Source of the DNA: Pectobacterium araliae | GTDB lineage: Bacteria > Pseudomonadota > Gammaproteobacteria > Enterobacterales > Enterobacteriaceae | NCBI RefSeq assembly: GCF_037076465.1 | Contig: NZ_AP028908.1 | Location: 2,666,001 to 2,730,000, forward strand | DNA length: 64,000 nt | Direction of reading: 5' to 3' | Shown: positions 30,337-39,373 of the stretch, piece after piece | How the letters are laid out: every line of letters starts with the position of its first letter | Numbering within the stretch: position 1 is the first letter of the stretch | Program-made: the position numbers and the translations under genes | The notes under the pieces: model-generated | What the model was told of the DNA's origin: nothing | Database searches by the model: none | Seen by the model: the letters and a program-made list of their open reading frames with translations, nothing else

Positions 30337-30927
30337 CTACCGTGGCTTGACTAATAGCCCACGCAGCAGCAATTCCAGCGCGGCAACGCCTTGTGCCAGC
30401 CGCGCATTCCCCTCCTCTCCGTCCGCAATCCAAAACGCCGCTTCGGCCAGACTGCCGTAGATTAACGATGCCAGCGCCTGTGAATCGACATCAGCTACCA
30501 CGCCTTGTCGGATAAGGTTATCGATCAGCCGCTGCATCGACTCAACACAGTGGCGCTGCGAATCCGGCGATGCCCCCCCCAAAACCGCCCGTGCATCGCG
30601 CAGCACAATACGTTGAATTTCCGGCTCCCGCGCCATTTCCAGATAGGCGCGGCAGCGACGCCGAAAGCCTTCCCAGTCATCCTCAGCGGTGTCAGAGATG
30701 ACTTGCAGTCGTGCATCCATCTCGGCATCGATCTGTTCCACCACGGCTGCCAATAATCCTTTCTTGTCACCGAAGTGGTGATAAAGCGCCCCACGGGTCA
30801 GGCTCGCCTGTGCGGTGAGATCGTCCATTGAGGTGTCAGCATAGCCGCGTTCGCTAAAGACCTGACGGGCGGTCGCCAGCAGCGTAGCGCGGGTTTCTTC
30901 CATTTCAGCACGGGTACGACGAACCAT
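30337..30927 (-). CDS. TetR/AcrR-family repressor of the divergent exporters
   Basis: 196 residues. The N-terminal HTH is clear: ATARQVFSERGYADTSMDDL near residue 20, then the recognition helix in LTRGALYHHFGDKKGLLAAV. The C-terminal ligand domain is unspecific. The start is the ATG at 30925-30927 with AAGGA 7 bp upstream. A GTG at 30933 adds two residues. It is divergent from two MFS genes, and three matching operators lie between them. The coding strand has a run of eight G (30573-30580 on the plus strand as C) near residue 118, a possible slippage site. Confidence 0.88.
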   Translation of the reverse strand: MVRRTRAEMEETRATLLATARQVFSERGYADTSMDDLTAQASLTRGALYHHFGDKKGLLAAVVEQIDAEMDARLQVISDTAEDDWEGFRRRCRAYLEMAREPEIQRIVLRDARAVLGGASPDSQRHCVESMQRLIDNLIRQGVVADVDSQALASLIYGSLAEAAFWIADGEEGNARLAQGVAALELLLRGLLVKPR

Positions 30928-30940
30928 CGACACATCCTTA

Positions 30941-31009
30941 CATACACACCGTATGATTATTTACATTCACTCCGTATGAATATATGCTTTTATTCATACG
31001 CTCTGTATG
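30941..31009. promoter_or_regulatory. Three tandem operators for the TetR regulator
   Basis: Three 15-mers fit CATACnCnCnGTATG: CATACACACCGTATG (30941-30955), CATTCACTCCGTATG (30964-30978, one mismatch in the left arm) and CATACGCTCTGTATG (30995-31009). Their starts are 23 and 31 bp apart. They fill the gap between the TetR gene and the exporter gene, so both directions can be repressed. Confidence 0.75.
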
Positions 31010-31062
31010 TATTGTCGCTGTGCCACGGTGCGGTGGCAAGTGGATTCACTTTGGAGAATGAG

Positions 31063-32271
31063 ATGGTCAACCCTTATCGAGAACTTTTCACCGCATCCGG
31101 CACCAAGGGCTTTGCACTGGCTGGCCTGCTGGCGCGCATTCCGCTGCCCATGACGGGCATTGGCATTATCACCATGCTGTCGCAACTGCGCGGCAGCTAT
31201 GCGCTGGCGGGTGTCGTATCCGCCACCTTTGTGCTGACTTACGCGCTGCTGTCACCGCAGACCTCCCGTCTGGTCGATCGCTACGGGCAAGGCCGTGTGC
31301 TACCGATTGCAACCACCGTCAGCGCGATCGGCATGCTGCTTCTGCTCGCCAGCACCTGGTGGCAAGCGCCTGACTGGAGCTTATTCATCGGAGCCTTACT
31401 GGCGGGTTTCATGCCCAGCATGTCAGCAATGGTAAGAGCACGCTGGACAGCAATCTATCGCGGCCAGCCTCGCTTGCAAACGGCTTACTCGCTGGAGACA
31501 GTGCTCGATGAAGTCACTTTTATCGCCGGGCCACCGCTGGCTGTCGGGCTGTCCGTCGCGATGTTTCCTCAGGCTGGCCCGCTGGCAGCGGCGCTCTTGC
31601 TGATTATTGGCGTGTTTGCTCTGGTGACACAACGCGGCACCGAACCGCCGGTAGAAGCGCAGGATGTCAGCACGGATCGTTCAGGGTCGGTGATCAAGCA
31701 GACGAACGTGCGTTTGCTGGCGCTGTTGATGGTCGCGATGGGCGTCATCGTAGGCACCGTGGATATCGTCAGCGTAGCCTTCGCCGAACAGCATGGTCAG
31801 CCTGCTGCGGCCAGTCTGGTGTTGTCGGCTTATGCGGTCGGTTCCTGTCTGGCTGGACTGGTGTTCGGCGCTCTCAAGATGCGAACCGCATTGCACCAGT
31901 TGCTGTTGCTGGGCAGCTTGGCAACGGCAGCAACCACGTTGCCTCTATTGCTGGTTAGCAGCATTCCGGCACTGGCTGCGGCCGTGTTGATCGCCGGGCT
32001 GTTCTTCGCCCCCACCATGATCGTGGCAATGTCGTTGGTCGAACGTCTGGTTCCCGAACATCGCCTGACCGAAGGCATGACCTGGCTGCTGGCAGGGTTG
32101 AATGTCGGCGTGGCGCTGGGCGCTGCGGTATCAGGCCACGTTGTCGATGACGACGGTGCTCGGGCCGGATTCGCCGTGGCGCTGTGCGCTGGCGTACTGG
32201 TGCTGCTGGTCGCGCTGTGGGGATACCAGCGCCTGCGGGCGCATACCTTCTCTTTTCCCCATGTCGCTTGA
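31063..32271 (+). CDS. MFS exporter, first of two
   Basis: A 402-residue major facilitator protein with about 12 hydrophobic segments. A motif-A-like loop SRLVDRYGQGRVLPI lies between helices 2 and 3. The ATG at 31063 has GGAG 6 bp upstream. A start at 30976 would read through the operator region and is unlikely. The substrate is unknown. Control by a TetR protein suggests export of a toxic compound. It is 39 bp upstream of the second MFS gene. Confidence 0.82.
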   Translation: MVNPYRELFTASGTKGFALAGLLARIPLPMTGIGIITMLSQLRGSYALAGVVSATFVLTYALLSPQTSRLVDRYGQGRVLPIATTVSAIGMLLLLASTWWQAPDWSLFIGALLAGFMPSMSAMVRARWTAIYRGQPRLQTAYSLETVLDEVTFIAGPPLAVGLSVAMFPQAGPLAAALLLIIGVFALVTQRGTEPPVEAQDVSTDRSGSVIKQTNVRLLALLMVAMGVIVGTVDIVSVAFAEQHGQPAAASLVLSAYAVGSCLAGLVFGALKMRTALHQLLLLGSLATAATTLPLLLVSSIPALAAAVLIAGLFFAPTMIVAMSLVERLVPEHRLTEGMTWLLAGLNVGVALGAAVSGHVVDDDGARAGFAVALCAGVLVLLVALWGYQRLRAHTFSFPHVA

Positions 32272-32310
32272 CGGTTAAACCGCTTGTTCCCCCCTATTAA
32301 GGACTGAACC

Positions 32311-33504
32311 ATGAATACGTCTTCCTCTATCCCTATAGGTGCAGCTTCACAGCATCTCTGGCTGGCCGTCGCCGCCGTTGGTCTTGCGACCTTCTCGGTA
32401 GTCACGACGGAAATGCTTCCGGTCGGCTTGCTAACCCCGATTGCCGATACGCTACAGACTTCTACCGGAACCGCTGGCCTGATGATTTCGCTGCCTGCAC
32501 TGTTAGCCGCGTTATTCGCCCCACTCGTGGTAATCGCATCCGGCGGCATGGATAGACGCAGGATCCTATGCGGGCTGCTGACGCTGCTGGTTATCGCCAA
32601 CATCGCCTCGGCACTGGCACCGAACATCGGCTGGCTGCTGGCTGCACGCGTGCTTGTCGGCTTCTGCATGGGCGGCATCTGGGCGATTGCCGGTGGTCTG
32701 GCGGCCCGACTCGTTCCCGAGCACACCATCGGCCTGGCGACATCTATCATCTTTGGCGGTGTCGCGGCGGCATCGGTGCTAGGTGTGCCGTTCGGCGCAC
32801 TGATCGGCGATCTCGCCGGGTGGCGCTGGGCCTTCGGCTGTATGGCCGTCTTTAGCGGGCTGGTGCTAGTACTTCACCTCGCGGTTATTCCTGCCTTGCC
32901 CGTCACCCATTCCGTCACCCTGCGCCAGTTCGGCGAGCAGTTGAGCAACCGCAAGCTGCAAGTCGGGTTAATTCTGACGCTGTTGCTGGTAGCCGGACAC
33001 TTCATGGCTTTTACCTTCGTGCGACCACTGCTGCTATCGGTGTCAGGGTTCGATGCGCGATGGATCGGCGCATTACTGTTCGCCTATGGTCTGGCAGGCA
33101 TCATCGGCAATTTTCTGACGGGCATCATCGCAGCGCGGCGCACGGCGTTAACCTTGATGGCAATCGCGTTGGGACTGTTGTTGACCCCGATCCTGTTCCT
33201 GACCATCGGTGGTTCACATTTCGGCGGCGGTATAGCGCTGCTCGTCTGGGGATTAGCCTACGGCGGCGTATCCGTCGGTTTGATGACGTGGATGATGAAG
33301 GCCGCGCCGCGCACTGTGGAGATGGCCTCCGCGCTGTATGTTGGCGTGTTCAATGTTGGCATCGCGCTTGGATCATGGGTAGGCGGTCAGATAGTCGATA
33401 GTTCAGGCCTGCTTATGGCGCTTTGGCTGGCCGCTGGATTTGCGGCTGTCGCCTTACTGTTATCGTTGAGCATAAAACTGGCTGAGAGCAGGAAGATCGT
33501 ATAA
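32311..33504 (+). CDS. MFS exporter of the DHA1 (AraJ/NepI-like) group
   Basis: A 397-residue, 12-helix transporter. The start LATFSVVTTEMLPVGLLTPI is the typical first helix of AraJ/NepI/YdhP sugar and nucleoside efflux proteins, and RVLVGFCMGGIWAIAGGLAA and the motif VPFGALIGDLAGWRW are visible. GGACTG is a modest RBS. It is the second gene of the TetR-controlled unit. Two different exporters in one unit suggests related substrates or broad resistance, but no substrate can be named. Confidence 0.85.
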   Translation: MNTSSSIPIGAASQHLWLAVAAVGLATFSVVTTEMLPVGLLTPIADTLQTSTGTAGLMISLPALLAALFAPLVVIASGGMDRRRILCGLLTLLVIANIASALAPNIGWLLAARVLVGFCMGGIWAIAGGLAARLVPEHTIGLATSIIFGGVAAASVLGVPFGALIGDLAGWRWAFGCMAVFSGLVLVLHLAVIPALPVTHSVTLRQFGEQLSNRKLQVGLILTLLLVAGHFMAFTFVRPLLLSVSGFDARWIGALLFAYGLAGIIGNFLTGIIAARRTALTLMAIALGLLLTPILFLTIGGSHFGGGIALLVWGLAYGGVSVGLMTWMMKAAPRTVEMASALYVGVFNVGIALGSWVGGQIVDSSGLLMALWLAAGFAAVALLLSLSIKLAESRKIV

Positions 33505-33510
33505 TGAAAA

Positions 33511-33544
33511 AACCGCGAGCACCTTCTTCAGGTGTCTCGCGGTT
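33511..33544. terminator. Bidirectional terminator between the MFS gene and ycfJ
   Basis: AACCGCGAG (33511-33519) pairs with CTCGCGGTT (33536-33544), with additional pairing of ACCT and AGGT inside. An A run lies on the left and TTCTTA on the right, so it can act on both strands. Confidence 0.75.
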
Positions 33545-33586
33545 CTTAGAGAGGGTGTCAGCGCAAAACGTAGACGTTGGGATCAA

Positions 33587-34126
33587 TCAGCTCTGTTGAT
33601 TCAAGACTAACTGACCGTTTCTGTCCACGGGAATTTGTGTACCCGGATCGCGATCCATGCGGATTTTGCCCTGCTGGTCGCCAATTTTATAGGTAACATC
33701 ATAACCTAAAACTTTTTGTGATTTGTCGTACACCGTCTGACAACGCTGCTGCTGTGTCGTGTACGTATCATTTTCCTGCATGCCGCTTTGCACACGGTTA
33801 CCCGCGTAACCGCCTGCCAGCGCCCCCGCTACCGTCGCGACATCTTTACCGCGTCCGCCACCGAACTGATGTCCCAGAACGCCACCCGCTACGGCACCCA
33901 GTACCGATCCAGCAATCTGGTTTTCATCCTGTACCGGACGACGATGCGTCACGCTGACATTGCGGCACTCTTGGCGAGGCGTTTTTACCGTTTCTTTAAT
34001 CGGTGTTGCCGTTAGCACCTGTGCATACTGAGGTTTAGACGAAAAGACGTCCATACTCGCCACCGCCGCCACACCCAATGCAGCAGCCACACCAATACCT
34101 ACACCCGCTAACATTGATTTGTTCAC
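33587..34126 (-). CDS. ycfJ: YcfJ, glycine-zipper 2TM-type envelope protein
   Basis: A 179-residue envelope protein, the same length as E. coli YcfJ. An N-terminal hydrophobic segment (AGVGIGVAAALGVAAVAS) is followed by a glycine-zipper block near residue 70-110, with GSVLGAVAGGVLGHQFGG and VAGALAGGYAGN. The Cys in RQECRNV and the later Cys in QQRCQTV may form a disulfide. The start is GTG at 34124-34126 with GGGAGG about 8 bp upstream. A start at 34156 would add ten unconserved residues. Function is not established. Confidence 0.9.
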   Translation of the reverse strand: MNKSMLAGVGIGVAAALGVAAVASMDVFSSKPQYAQVLTATPIKETVKTPRQECRNVSVTHRRPVQDENQIAGSVLGAVAGGVLGHQFGGGRGKDVATVAGALAGGYAGNRVQSGMQENDTYTTQQQRCQTVYDKSQKVLGYDVTYKIGDQQGKIRMDRDPGTQIPVDRNGQLVLNQQS

Positions 34127-34440
34127 AGGATACCTCCCGAATCTATTCTCACGCATTCCCCATCTGCAACCCTGCCGTCATCTTGCCTTACGTCAGCTCG
34201 CGTTTAACGCGATGAATCCGATGGTTCCTCCTGAATAACAACATTCAGGATTTTCGGCGTGCATGCTACGCCATCTGTAAACAGTGGAAAGTTTGCACAA
34301 TGTTTCACACTCTCGCAATAAGACTAACTAACCAAAAGTGTCAGATTCGTAACATAAAAGCGTCATTTGGGAATTATCTTAACTGGAATTACTAATAGAA
34401 CGATATTTTATACTGTTATTTCAGGAGGAAACTTAATAGC
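34127..34440. other. Long gap between ycfJ and ndh, AT-rich
   Basis: The 456 bp between ycfJ and ndh hold no recognisable long gene. A small inverted repeat (ATTCAGGAGGAACC-like and AACATTCAGGATT, near 34215-34250) lies near the ycfJ start. A TATACT sequence (34409-34414), a strong AGGAGG (34423-34428), and a 25-codon frame at 34441 follow. Confidence 0.4.
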
Positions 34441-34518
34441 ATGACAAACAGAGGGATGAAGCTTGTTCATACGTTGGAGAAAAGGCAACTATTTCTAAAC
34501 AATCAAGACCGGCGATGA
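34441..34518 (+). CDS. Possible 25-residue small protein or leader
   Basis: A short frame reading MTNRGMKLVHTLEKRQLFLN then five more residues (NQDRR) is preceded by TATACT and AGGAGG. The spacing of about 12 bp between AGGAGG and the ATG is long. The frame ends just before the ndh terminator on the other strand. It may be chance. No homologue is recalled. Confidence 0.25.
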   Translation: MTNRGMKLVHTLEKRQLFLNNQDRR

Positions 34519-34527
34519 TAAAAAAGA

Positions 34528-34559
34528 ATACGGGCGTGAAATGGCGTCCACGCCCGTAT
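34528..34559 (-). terminator. Rho-independent terminator of ndh
   Basis: ATACGGGCGTG (34528-34538) pairs exactly with CACGCCCGTAT (34549-34559). On the minus strand the stem is followed by TTCTTTTTT. It lies 24 bp beyond the ndh stop codon. Confidence 0.88.
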
Positions 34560-34582
34560 CAGAAAGTTTCAGTGGTGATGCA

Positions 34583-35887
34583 TTAATGCAATTTAAGGCG
34601 CGGACGTATAACCCGGTTGATGCCACCCACCAGCATCATCAAGCCTGTTTTTACATAGCCGTGCAGGGCAACCTGGTGCATACGATAGAGGGAGATGTAA
34701 ACGAAACGCGCAATCCGTCCCTCTACCATCACAGAACCCCGCATCAGGTTCCCCATCAGGCTGCCAACCGTACTGAATTTAGACAGCGAAACCAGCGAAC
34801 CGTGATCTTTATAGACGTAAGGTTTCAGCGTTTGCCCGTTCAGCAGCGCGATGATATTGCTGTGGCAGCGTGATGCCATCTGGTGAGCCGCCTGCGCGCG
34901 CGGTGGCACAAACCCGCCGCCTTCCTGCGGGCAGGAAGCGCAGTCGCCAATGGCGAAAATGTTGGGATCGCGCGTCGTCTGCAACGTCGGTTCAACCACT
35001 AACTGATTAATCCGGTTGGTTTCCAGCCCTGCAATATCTTTCATTGCATCCGGTGCTTTGATCCCTGCCGCCCAAACCATCAGGTCGGCATCGATAAATT
35101 CACTGTCCTTGGTATTCAGACCGCCGCTGTCTGCGCTGGTTACCGTGGTGTTCGTCAGCACGCGGACGCCAATGTTGTTCAGTTCCTGATGTGCTGCCGC
35201 TGAAATACGCGGCGGCAGCGCTGGCAAAATACGTTCACCCGCTTCCACCAGCGTCACATTCAGCGTTTGGTTATCCAGCCCATCAAAGCCATAGCTGTGC
35301 AGCTGTTTCACCGCATTATGCAATTCCGCAGACAGCTCAACACCCGTTGCCCCACCGCCCACAATCGCAATATTTACACGCTCTTTTTCGTCCTGATTTG
35401 CGGTGAATTTCAGGAACAAATTCAGCATTTCATTATGGAAGCGACGAGCCTGTTTGGGGTTATCCAGGAAGATACAGTGATCTTTCACGCCCGGCGTACC
35501 AAAGTCATTTGAGGCACTGCCTAGTGCCACCACCAAAATGTCATACGGAATACGGCGTGCCGCTACCAGCACATCACCTTGCTCGTCACACACTTCAGCC
35601 AGTTGAATCTGCTGCTGTTCACGATCGATATCCGTCAACATGCCCAGTTGGAACTGGAAATGATGATTGCGAGCATGCGCCAGATAGCTCAACGCATCCA
35701 TATCGTCGTCCAGCGAGCCGGTTGCCACTTCATGCAGCAGCGGTTTCCACAGGTGGCTGTGGTTGCGATCCACCAGCGTAATGTCCGCTTTTTTCTTGCG
35801 TCCTAACTTGTGGCCCAAACTCGTTGCGAGTTCAAGTCCGCCAGCTCCCCCGCCGACAATGACAATTTTTTTGGTTGGTGATGTCAA
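34583..35887 (-). CDS. ndh: NADH dehydrogenase II (NDH-2)
   Basis: A single-subunit, non-pumping NADH:quinone oxidoreductase bound to the inner membrane. The 434 residues equal E. coli Ndh. The FAD motif [20 protein letters not shown] is at the N-terminus, the NAD motif [19 protein letters not shown] near residue 170, and the second FAD contact is [15 protein letters not shown] near 300. The C-terminal amphipathic part binds the membrane. A perfect FNR box about 140 bp upstream fits anaerobic repression, as known in E. coli. Confidence 0.97.
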   Translation of the reverse strand: MTSPTKKIVIVGGGAGGLELATSLGHKLGRKKKADITLVDRNHSHLWKPLLHEVATGSLDDDMDALSYLAHARNHHFQFQLGMLTDIDREQQQIQLAEVCDEQGDVLVAARRIPYDILVVALGSASNDFGTPGVKDHCIFLDNPKQARRFHNEMLNLFLKFTANQDEKERVNIAIVGGGATGVELSAELHNAVKQLHSYGFDGLDNQTLNVTLVEAGERILPALPPRISAAAHQELNNIGVRVLTNTTVTSADSGGLNTKDSEFIDADLMVWAAGIKAPDAMKDIAGLETNRINQLVVEPTLQTTRDPNIFAIGDCASCPQEGGGFVPPRAQAAHQMASRCHSNIIALLNGQTLKPYVYKDHGSLVSLSKFSTVGSLMGNLMRGSVMVEGRIARFVYISLYRMHQVALHGYVKTGLMMLVGGINRVIRPRLKLH

Positions 35888-36022
35888 AATGACCCCCTAA
35901 AATGTGAACCAATCGTTAATAAAGAGTAAAAAATAATATCCTTATATAACATAGGGTTCGCGTAAGTTAAGCCTGATATCTGCTGCAAGAATAGCACGCT
36001 AGGTTATTTGGTCATACCAAAA

Positions 36023-36036
36023 TTGATATATATCAA
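36023..36036. promoter_or_regulatory. Perfect FNR box upstream of ndh
   Basis: TTGATATATATCAA matches the FNR consensus TTGAT-N4-ATCAA exactly. It lies about 136 bp upstream of the ndh ATG. FNR represses ndh in E. coli under anaerobic conditions. Confidence 0.82.
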
Positions 36037-36177
36037 TTTATTTTGCTATGCGGATTTTTACCACGAAAATTCCATCTTTATTTCAGTGAATTAGCGGAAG
36101 TCAGTGTGAAGGGAAAATGCTGAATCGTGCGCATATGCGCTTCGGTACGAACGAAGAAAAGTAAATAAACCGTGTCA

Positions 36178-36214
36178 TTCCTTCTGATCCCCATAACAAG
36201 GGCATCAGAAGGAA
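36178..36214 (-). terminator. Hairpin after ycfP
   Basis: TTCCTTCTGAT (36178-36188) pairs with ATCAGAAGGAA (36204-36214). It follows the ycfP stop and precedes the ndh promoter. No U run is seen, so it is a moderate terminator candidate. The remaining 364 bp ycfP-ndh gap holds the FNR box and is otherwise AT-rich. Confidence 0.55.
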
Positions 36215-36251
36215 AACCAGTCACGATTAACGGGCGACCACGAGCACAGGT

Positions 36252-36794
36252 TCAACCCAGCGTTTTGAAGGCTTTTACCCGCTGTAAATGAGGAGAGATA
36301 CTTTTAAATTTATGTGTCTGGATGTCGTCCCAGACGATCTCATAATATTCTCCCAACGTTTGTGCACTGCGCTGGCTGTCGAGCATTTCATCCTGCCGAG
36401 AGAGCACCACCATGCAGCGATCGCGGTTCTTTTCACGAAAATTCGCCACGCACTTCGTCGCGATATCCAAATATTCTTCCGGCCGATCAATTTTCCCGCT
36501 CATGTTTTCCTGCGGGAAAAGGTTAGGATTGACGATGACTTGTCGTATATCACATAGAAATCCGACTCGTTCAGCCCAGAAGCCCCCCAATCCCACACCA
36601 CAGATCAGCGGACGATCGTCATCAGACTGCTGAATCGTCTTATCCACCTGTTTTAGCAAGTGTTGCATGTCATGACGCGGATGCAATGTGCTGTAGCTAA
36701 TCAGCCGTACATCTTCATCGATAAACTGAAGCTGCAAGACTTTTTCATGGTTGCCGGGGCTGGTCGAATCAAAACCATGTAAATAGATAATCAT
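36252..36794 (-). CDS. ycfP: YcfP/UPF0227 alpha/beta-hydrolase-like protein
   Basis: A 180-residue alpha/beta-hydrolase-like protein of unknown activity. [18 protein letters not shown] resembles an esterase oxyanion region, and [18 protein letters not shown] has GxGxGG in place of the usual GxSxGG, so the nucleophile Ser may be missing. It is downstream of nagZ by 28 bp and likely cotranscribed. Confidence 0.9.
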   Translation of the reverse strand: MIIYLHGFDSTSPGNHEKVLQLQFIDEDVRLISYSTLHPRHDMQHLLKQVDKTIQQSDDDRPLICGVGLGGFWAERVGFLCDIRQVIVNPNLFPQENMSGKIDRPEEYLDIATKCVANFREKNRDRCMVVLSRQDEMLDSQRSAQTLGEYYEIVWDDIQTHKFKSISPHLQRVKAFKTLG

Positions 36795-36822
36795 CTTTTA
36801 TCCTCACCACTGACTAGATTGT

Positions 36823-37851
36823 CTATTTCTCGCCATTCTTATGCGCCTGCCAGCGCTCGCTGAGCGAGGTGAGTGCCTGATTTGCCTGCTTCCAGCGCGA
36901 CGAATCCAGCAGTTCCCGGCGAGAAAATGAACCCTGATGATATAAGCGCGCCAGTTGCTCCGCTTTGACCGGGGACAGGTTATCCAGCACGCTGACCGCA
37001 CCTTCGCGATGGTTACAGACCAGAATCATGTCACATCCTGCCTGCAACGCCGCCTGCGCCCGCTCAGGGTAGCTGCCCATCACGGCGGCACCTTCCATCG
37101 AGAGATCGTCAGAGAAAATGATGCCATCAAAACCCAACTCTTCACGCAGCACCGTTTTGAGCCAATAGGACGAACCACTGGCAGGACGCGGATCGGCCTC
37201 TGTGTAAATCACGTGGGCAGGCATGATCGCATCCAACTGCTGGCGCTGGATCAGTTCTTTAAAAATCATCATGTCGTGTGCGCGAATCTCCGCAAGCGGG
37301 CGCGGATCGCGCGGCGTTTCTTTATGTGAGTCGGCGCTGACCGCTCCGTGGCCGGGGAAATGCTTACCCGTGACCTTCATACCTGCGCTGTGCATGCCGC
37401 GAATAAAGCTTTGCGCCACCGCTAGCGCCGTCTCTGGATTGGCATGAAATGAACGCTCACCAATCGCCGCACTCTGGTGGCCGATATCCAGAACAGGCGC
37501 AAAGCTGATATCGATATCCATCGCGATCATTTCTGCTGCCATCAGCCAGCCACCCTCTTCCGCCAACCGCTGAGCTTCCGACAGGCTATTTAATGCTGCA
37601 AATGCCTGTGCCGCAGGCAGACGGGTAAATCCGTCACGAAAACGCTGAACGCGGCCGCCTTCCTGATCCACGGACACCACAAGGCGCTCACGCGATGCCG
37701 CGCGGATTTGGCGTACAAGTTCACGTAATTGCACCACATCATGAAAGTTACGGGTAAACAGAATCACGCCGCCAACCAGCGGATGTTCCAGCACTTCACG
37801 ATCTTCTGCATCCAGCTCATAGCTGGCGACATCTAACATTACCGGACCCAC
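36823..37851 (-). CDS. nagZ: NagZ beta-N-acetylglucosaminidase
   Basis: Cytosolic GH3 enzyme that removes GlcNAc from anhydromuropeptides during cell-wall recycling, thereby shaping AmpC-inducing signals. The 342 residues match the family. Motifs include [20 protein letters not shown] near residue 63, [18 protein letters not shown] near 165 (flexible catalytic loop with Asp-His) and the nucleophile Asp in [15 protein letters not shown] near 247. It lies between thiK and ycfP, as in E. coli. Confidence 0.97.
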   Translation of the reverse strand: MGPVMLDVASYELDAEDREVLEHPLVGGVILFTRNFHDVVQLRELVRQIRAASRERLVVSVDQEGGRVQRFRDGFTRLPAAQAFAALNSLSEAQRLAEEGGWLMAAEMIAMDIDISFAPVLDIGHQSAAIGERSFHANPETALAVAQSFIRGMHSAGMKVTGKHFPGHGAVSADSHKETPRDPRPLAEIRAHDMMIFKELIQRQQLDAIMPAHVIYTEADPRPASGSSYWLKTVLREELGFDGIIFSDDLSMEGAAVMGSYPERAQAALQAGCDMILVCNHREGAVSVLDNLSPVKAEQLARLYHQGSFSRRELLDSSRWKQANQALTSLSERWQAHKNGEK

Positions 37852-37914
37852 AAAAACCTCATTCTTTAGAGTGTACTGCTTAATAAAATGATCTTTACCA
37901 CAAAAGCCACACCG

Positions 37915-38790
37915 TCAGCCTAACTGTAGTCGATGATATAGCGCGGGAATATCCGCTAAAAACGCGGGGTTCTTTGTTTGCTGCCAGCGAATTTCAAACC
38001 ACATCAATACCAGATAATCGACCCAGGGGAACCACCGCCTCATCTGTTGCTGAAGGCGGCTCACGGAAAATCCTCGCCGATGTTGCTGGTAGCGCTGTAG
38101 AAAATGCGTTTGCGCCGCGCTTTCCATCCGGCTGGCTCGTACAATGAACGCCAGTTCAAAGGCGATATCGCCATCTGAGGCATATTCCCAGTCAATGAGC
38201 ATCGTGCCTTGCTGTGTAATCAGCAGATTCTCCGCATGCACATCCAGATGGAGGGGAGCCAGGGCCAACGGCGTGGGTGATGCAGCACGCTGAAAATAAT
38301 GGTGGGCGCGCAACAACGCAGGCGAACGACGCCGTGGGTCCATCAACTGCCAATGTTGAGCAAATAACGTTTTGAGATCGAGAGGATGGCCGCTACACGG
38401 CAGACGATGAAGTTGAGACAATATTCGCGCCACTTCGCCATTCACCAGCATCATTAAAAACTCATCAGAGGTGGCAATGCGCCCCGGCACCCACTCGACA
38501 ATGAGCCAGCCATCACGCCACAACAGCGGCCGTGGCGCGAGACCTATCGTCGACATCTGCCGCAGAAGAGCAAATTCGCGCTGGCGATCGACGCCCATTT
38601 TCCGCTCGGTTGGCGACTGTCGACGCGCAAGCCATTCGATGCCAGGGCCACGGATACGCCAGCTTTTACTACTCAAGCCATCAACCAGCTCAAAGCGAAT
38701 ATCATCCATCTCCACGGCGGGGAAATGTTTCTGGATCGCCGCAGTCAGCCGTTGCTGAATGCCTGCCTGCTTAATGCTGAACGGTGCCAT
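37915..38790 (-). CDS. thiK: Thiamine kinase (phosphotransferase fold)
   Basis: Phosphorylates salvaged thiamine. The APH/choline-kinase fold is shown by LHLDVHAENLL (catalytic Asp) near residue 185 and LIDWEYASDGDIAFELAF (metal-binding Asp) near 205. The protein has 291 residues, somewhat longer than E. coli ThiK, with only moderate similarity, so the exact substrate rests also on its place between nagZ and lpoB. The start is the ATG at 38790. Its first codons overlap the end of lpoB by 20 bp. A GTG at 38811 is a weaker alternative. Confidence 0.85.
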   Translation of the reverse strand: MAPFSIKQAGIQQRLTAAIQKHFPAVEMDDIRFELVDGLSSKSWRIRGPGIEWLARRQSPTERKMGVDRQREFALLRQMSTIGLAPRPLLWRDGWLIVEWVPGRIATSDEFLMMLVNGEVARILSQLHRLPCSGHPLDLKTLFAQHWQLMDPRRRSPALLRAHHYFQRAASPTPLALAPLHLDVHAENLLITQQGTMLIDWEYASDGDIAFELAFIVRASRMESAAQTHFLQRYQQHRRGFSVSRLQQQMRRWFPWVDYLVLMWFEIRWQQTKNPAFLADIPALYHRLQLG

Positions 38791-39352
38791 TGCCTGACCA
38801 CACAATTTCACCGGTCTGCACCAGCATCAGTTGCATGTCGAGCTGTGGCGATTTCACGTCGCCGCTGACGTCGCTGTACAGCACATACTGCGCACTGACA
38901 TAACGCGCCAGACCAATTGCCTTGCTGCGCGACCCTAAGCTGTCGTCAACCGACAGACCCAGCGTTTGTTTCGCAGCGGCTAGCTGCTCACGCGGCACCA
39001 GCGTAAATGCCTTGCCGGAGGATAGCGCGCTGTACAACGCCCCTGTCGCTTTCGCTATCGACAGTGAGCCATTGGTGTTATTTTTCACGCTATCCACCAG
39101 CAGGATGCTACCTGGCGTGACGTCATCGGCTTTCAGCATCTGCGCCACCAGCGGATTAATACTGGCTTCCCAGTTCAACGTCTGGATTTTAGGCGGTTGC
39201 GGTACAGATTCCCCCGGCGGCGGCGTTGGCGTAGTCGGCACTTGAGGCTCAACCGGCTCAATAGTCGCAGGTGGTTCGGTGGGCTCCGGCGGACGGCTGG
39301 GGCAGCCAGTCAGTACCAATGCCGCCAGTATCACCCCTAGATACTTTTTCAT
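38771..39352 (-). CDS. lpoB: LpoB, lipoprotein activator of PBP1B
   Basis: Outer-membrane lipoprotein that crosses the periplasm and stimulates the peptidoglycan synthase PBP1B. The 193 residues have a lipobox LTGC (Cys 17), a Pro/Glu/Thr-rich flexible spacer (about residues 18-55, PPEPTEPPATIEPVEPQ), and a folded TolB-N-like domain. It needs LolCDE for sorting. It overlaps thiK, and ycfL lies 21 bp upstream. Confidence 0.93.
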   Translation of the reverse strand: MKKYLGVILAALVLTGCPSRPPEPTEPPATIEPVEPQVPTTPTPPPGESVPQPPKIQTLNWEASINPLVAQMLKADDVTPGSILLVDSVKNNTNGSLSIAKATGALYSALSSGKAFTLVPREQLAAAKQTLGLSVDDSLGSRSKAIGLARYVSAQYVLYSDVSGDVKSPQLDMQLMLVQTGEIVWSGNGTVQH

Positions 39353-39373
39353 ATTTTCTCTCTCAGCACACCA

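Noticed and set aside
31830..32750. 306-codon minus-strand open frame across the two MFS genes
   Set aside because: It is antisense to two clear transporters and its product is low in complexity (Ser, Ala, Thr rich). Codon bias of GC-rich genes leaves such frames open.
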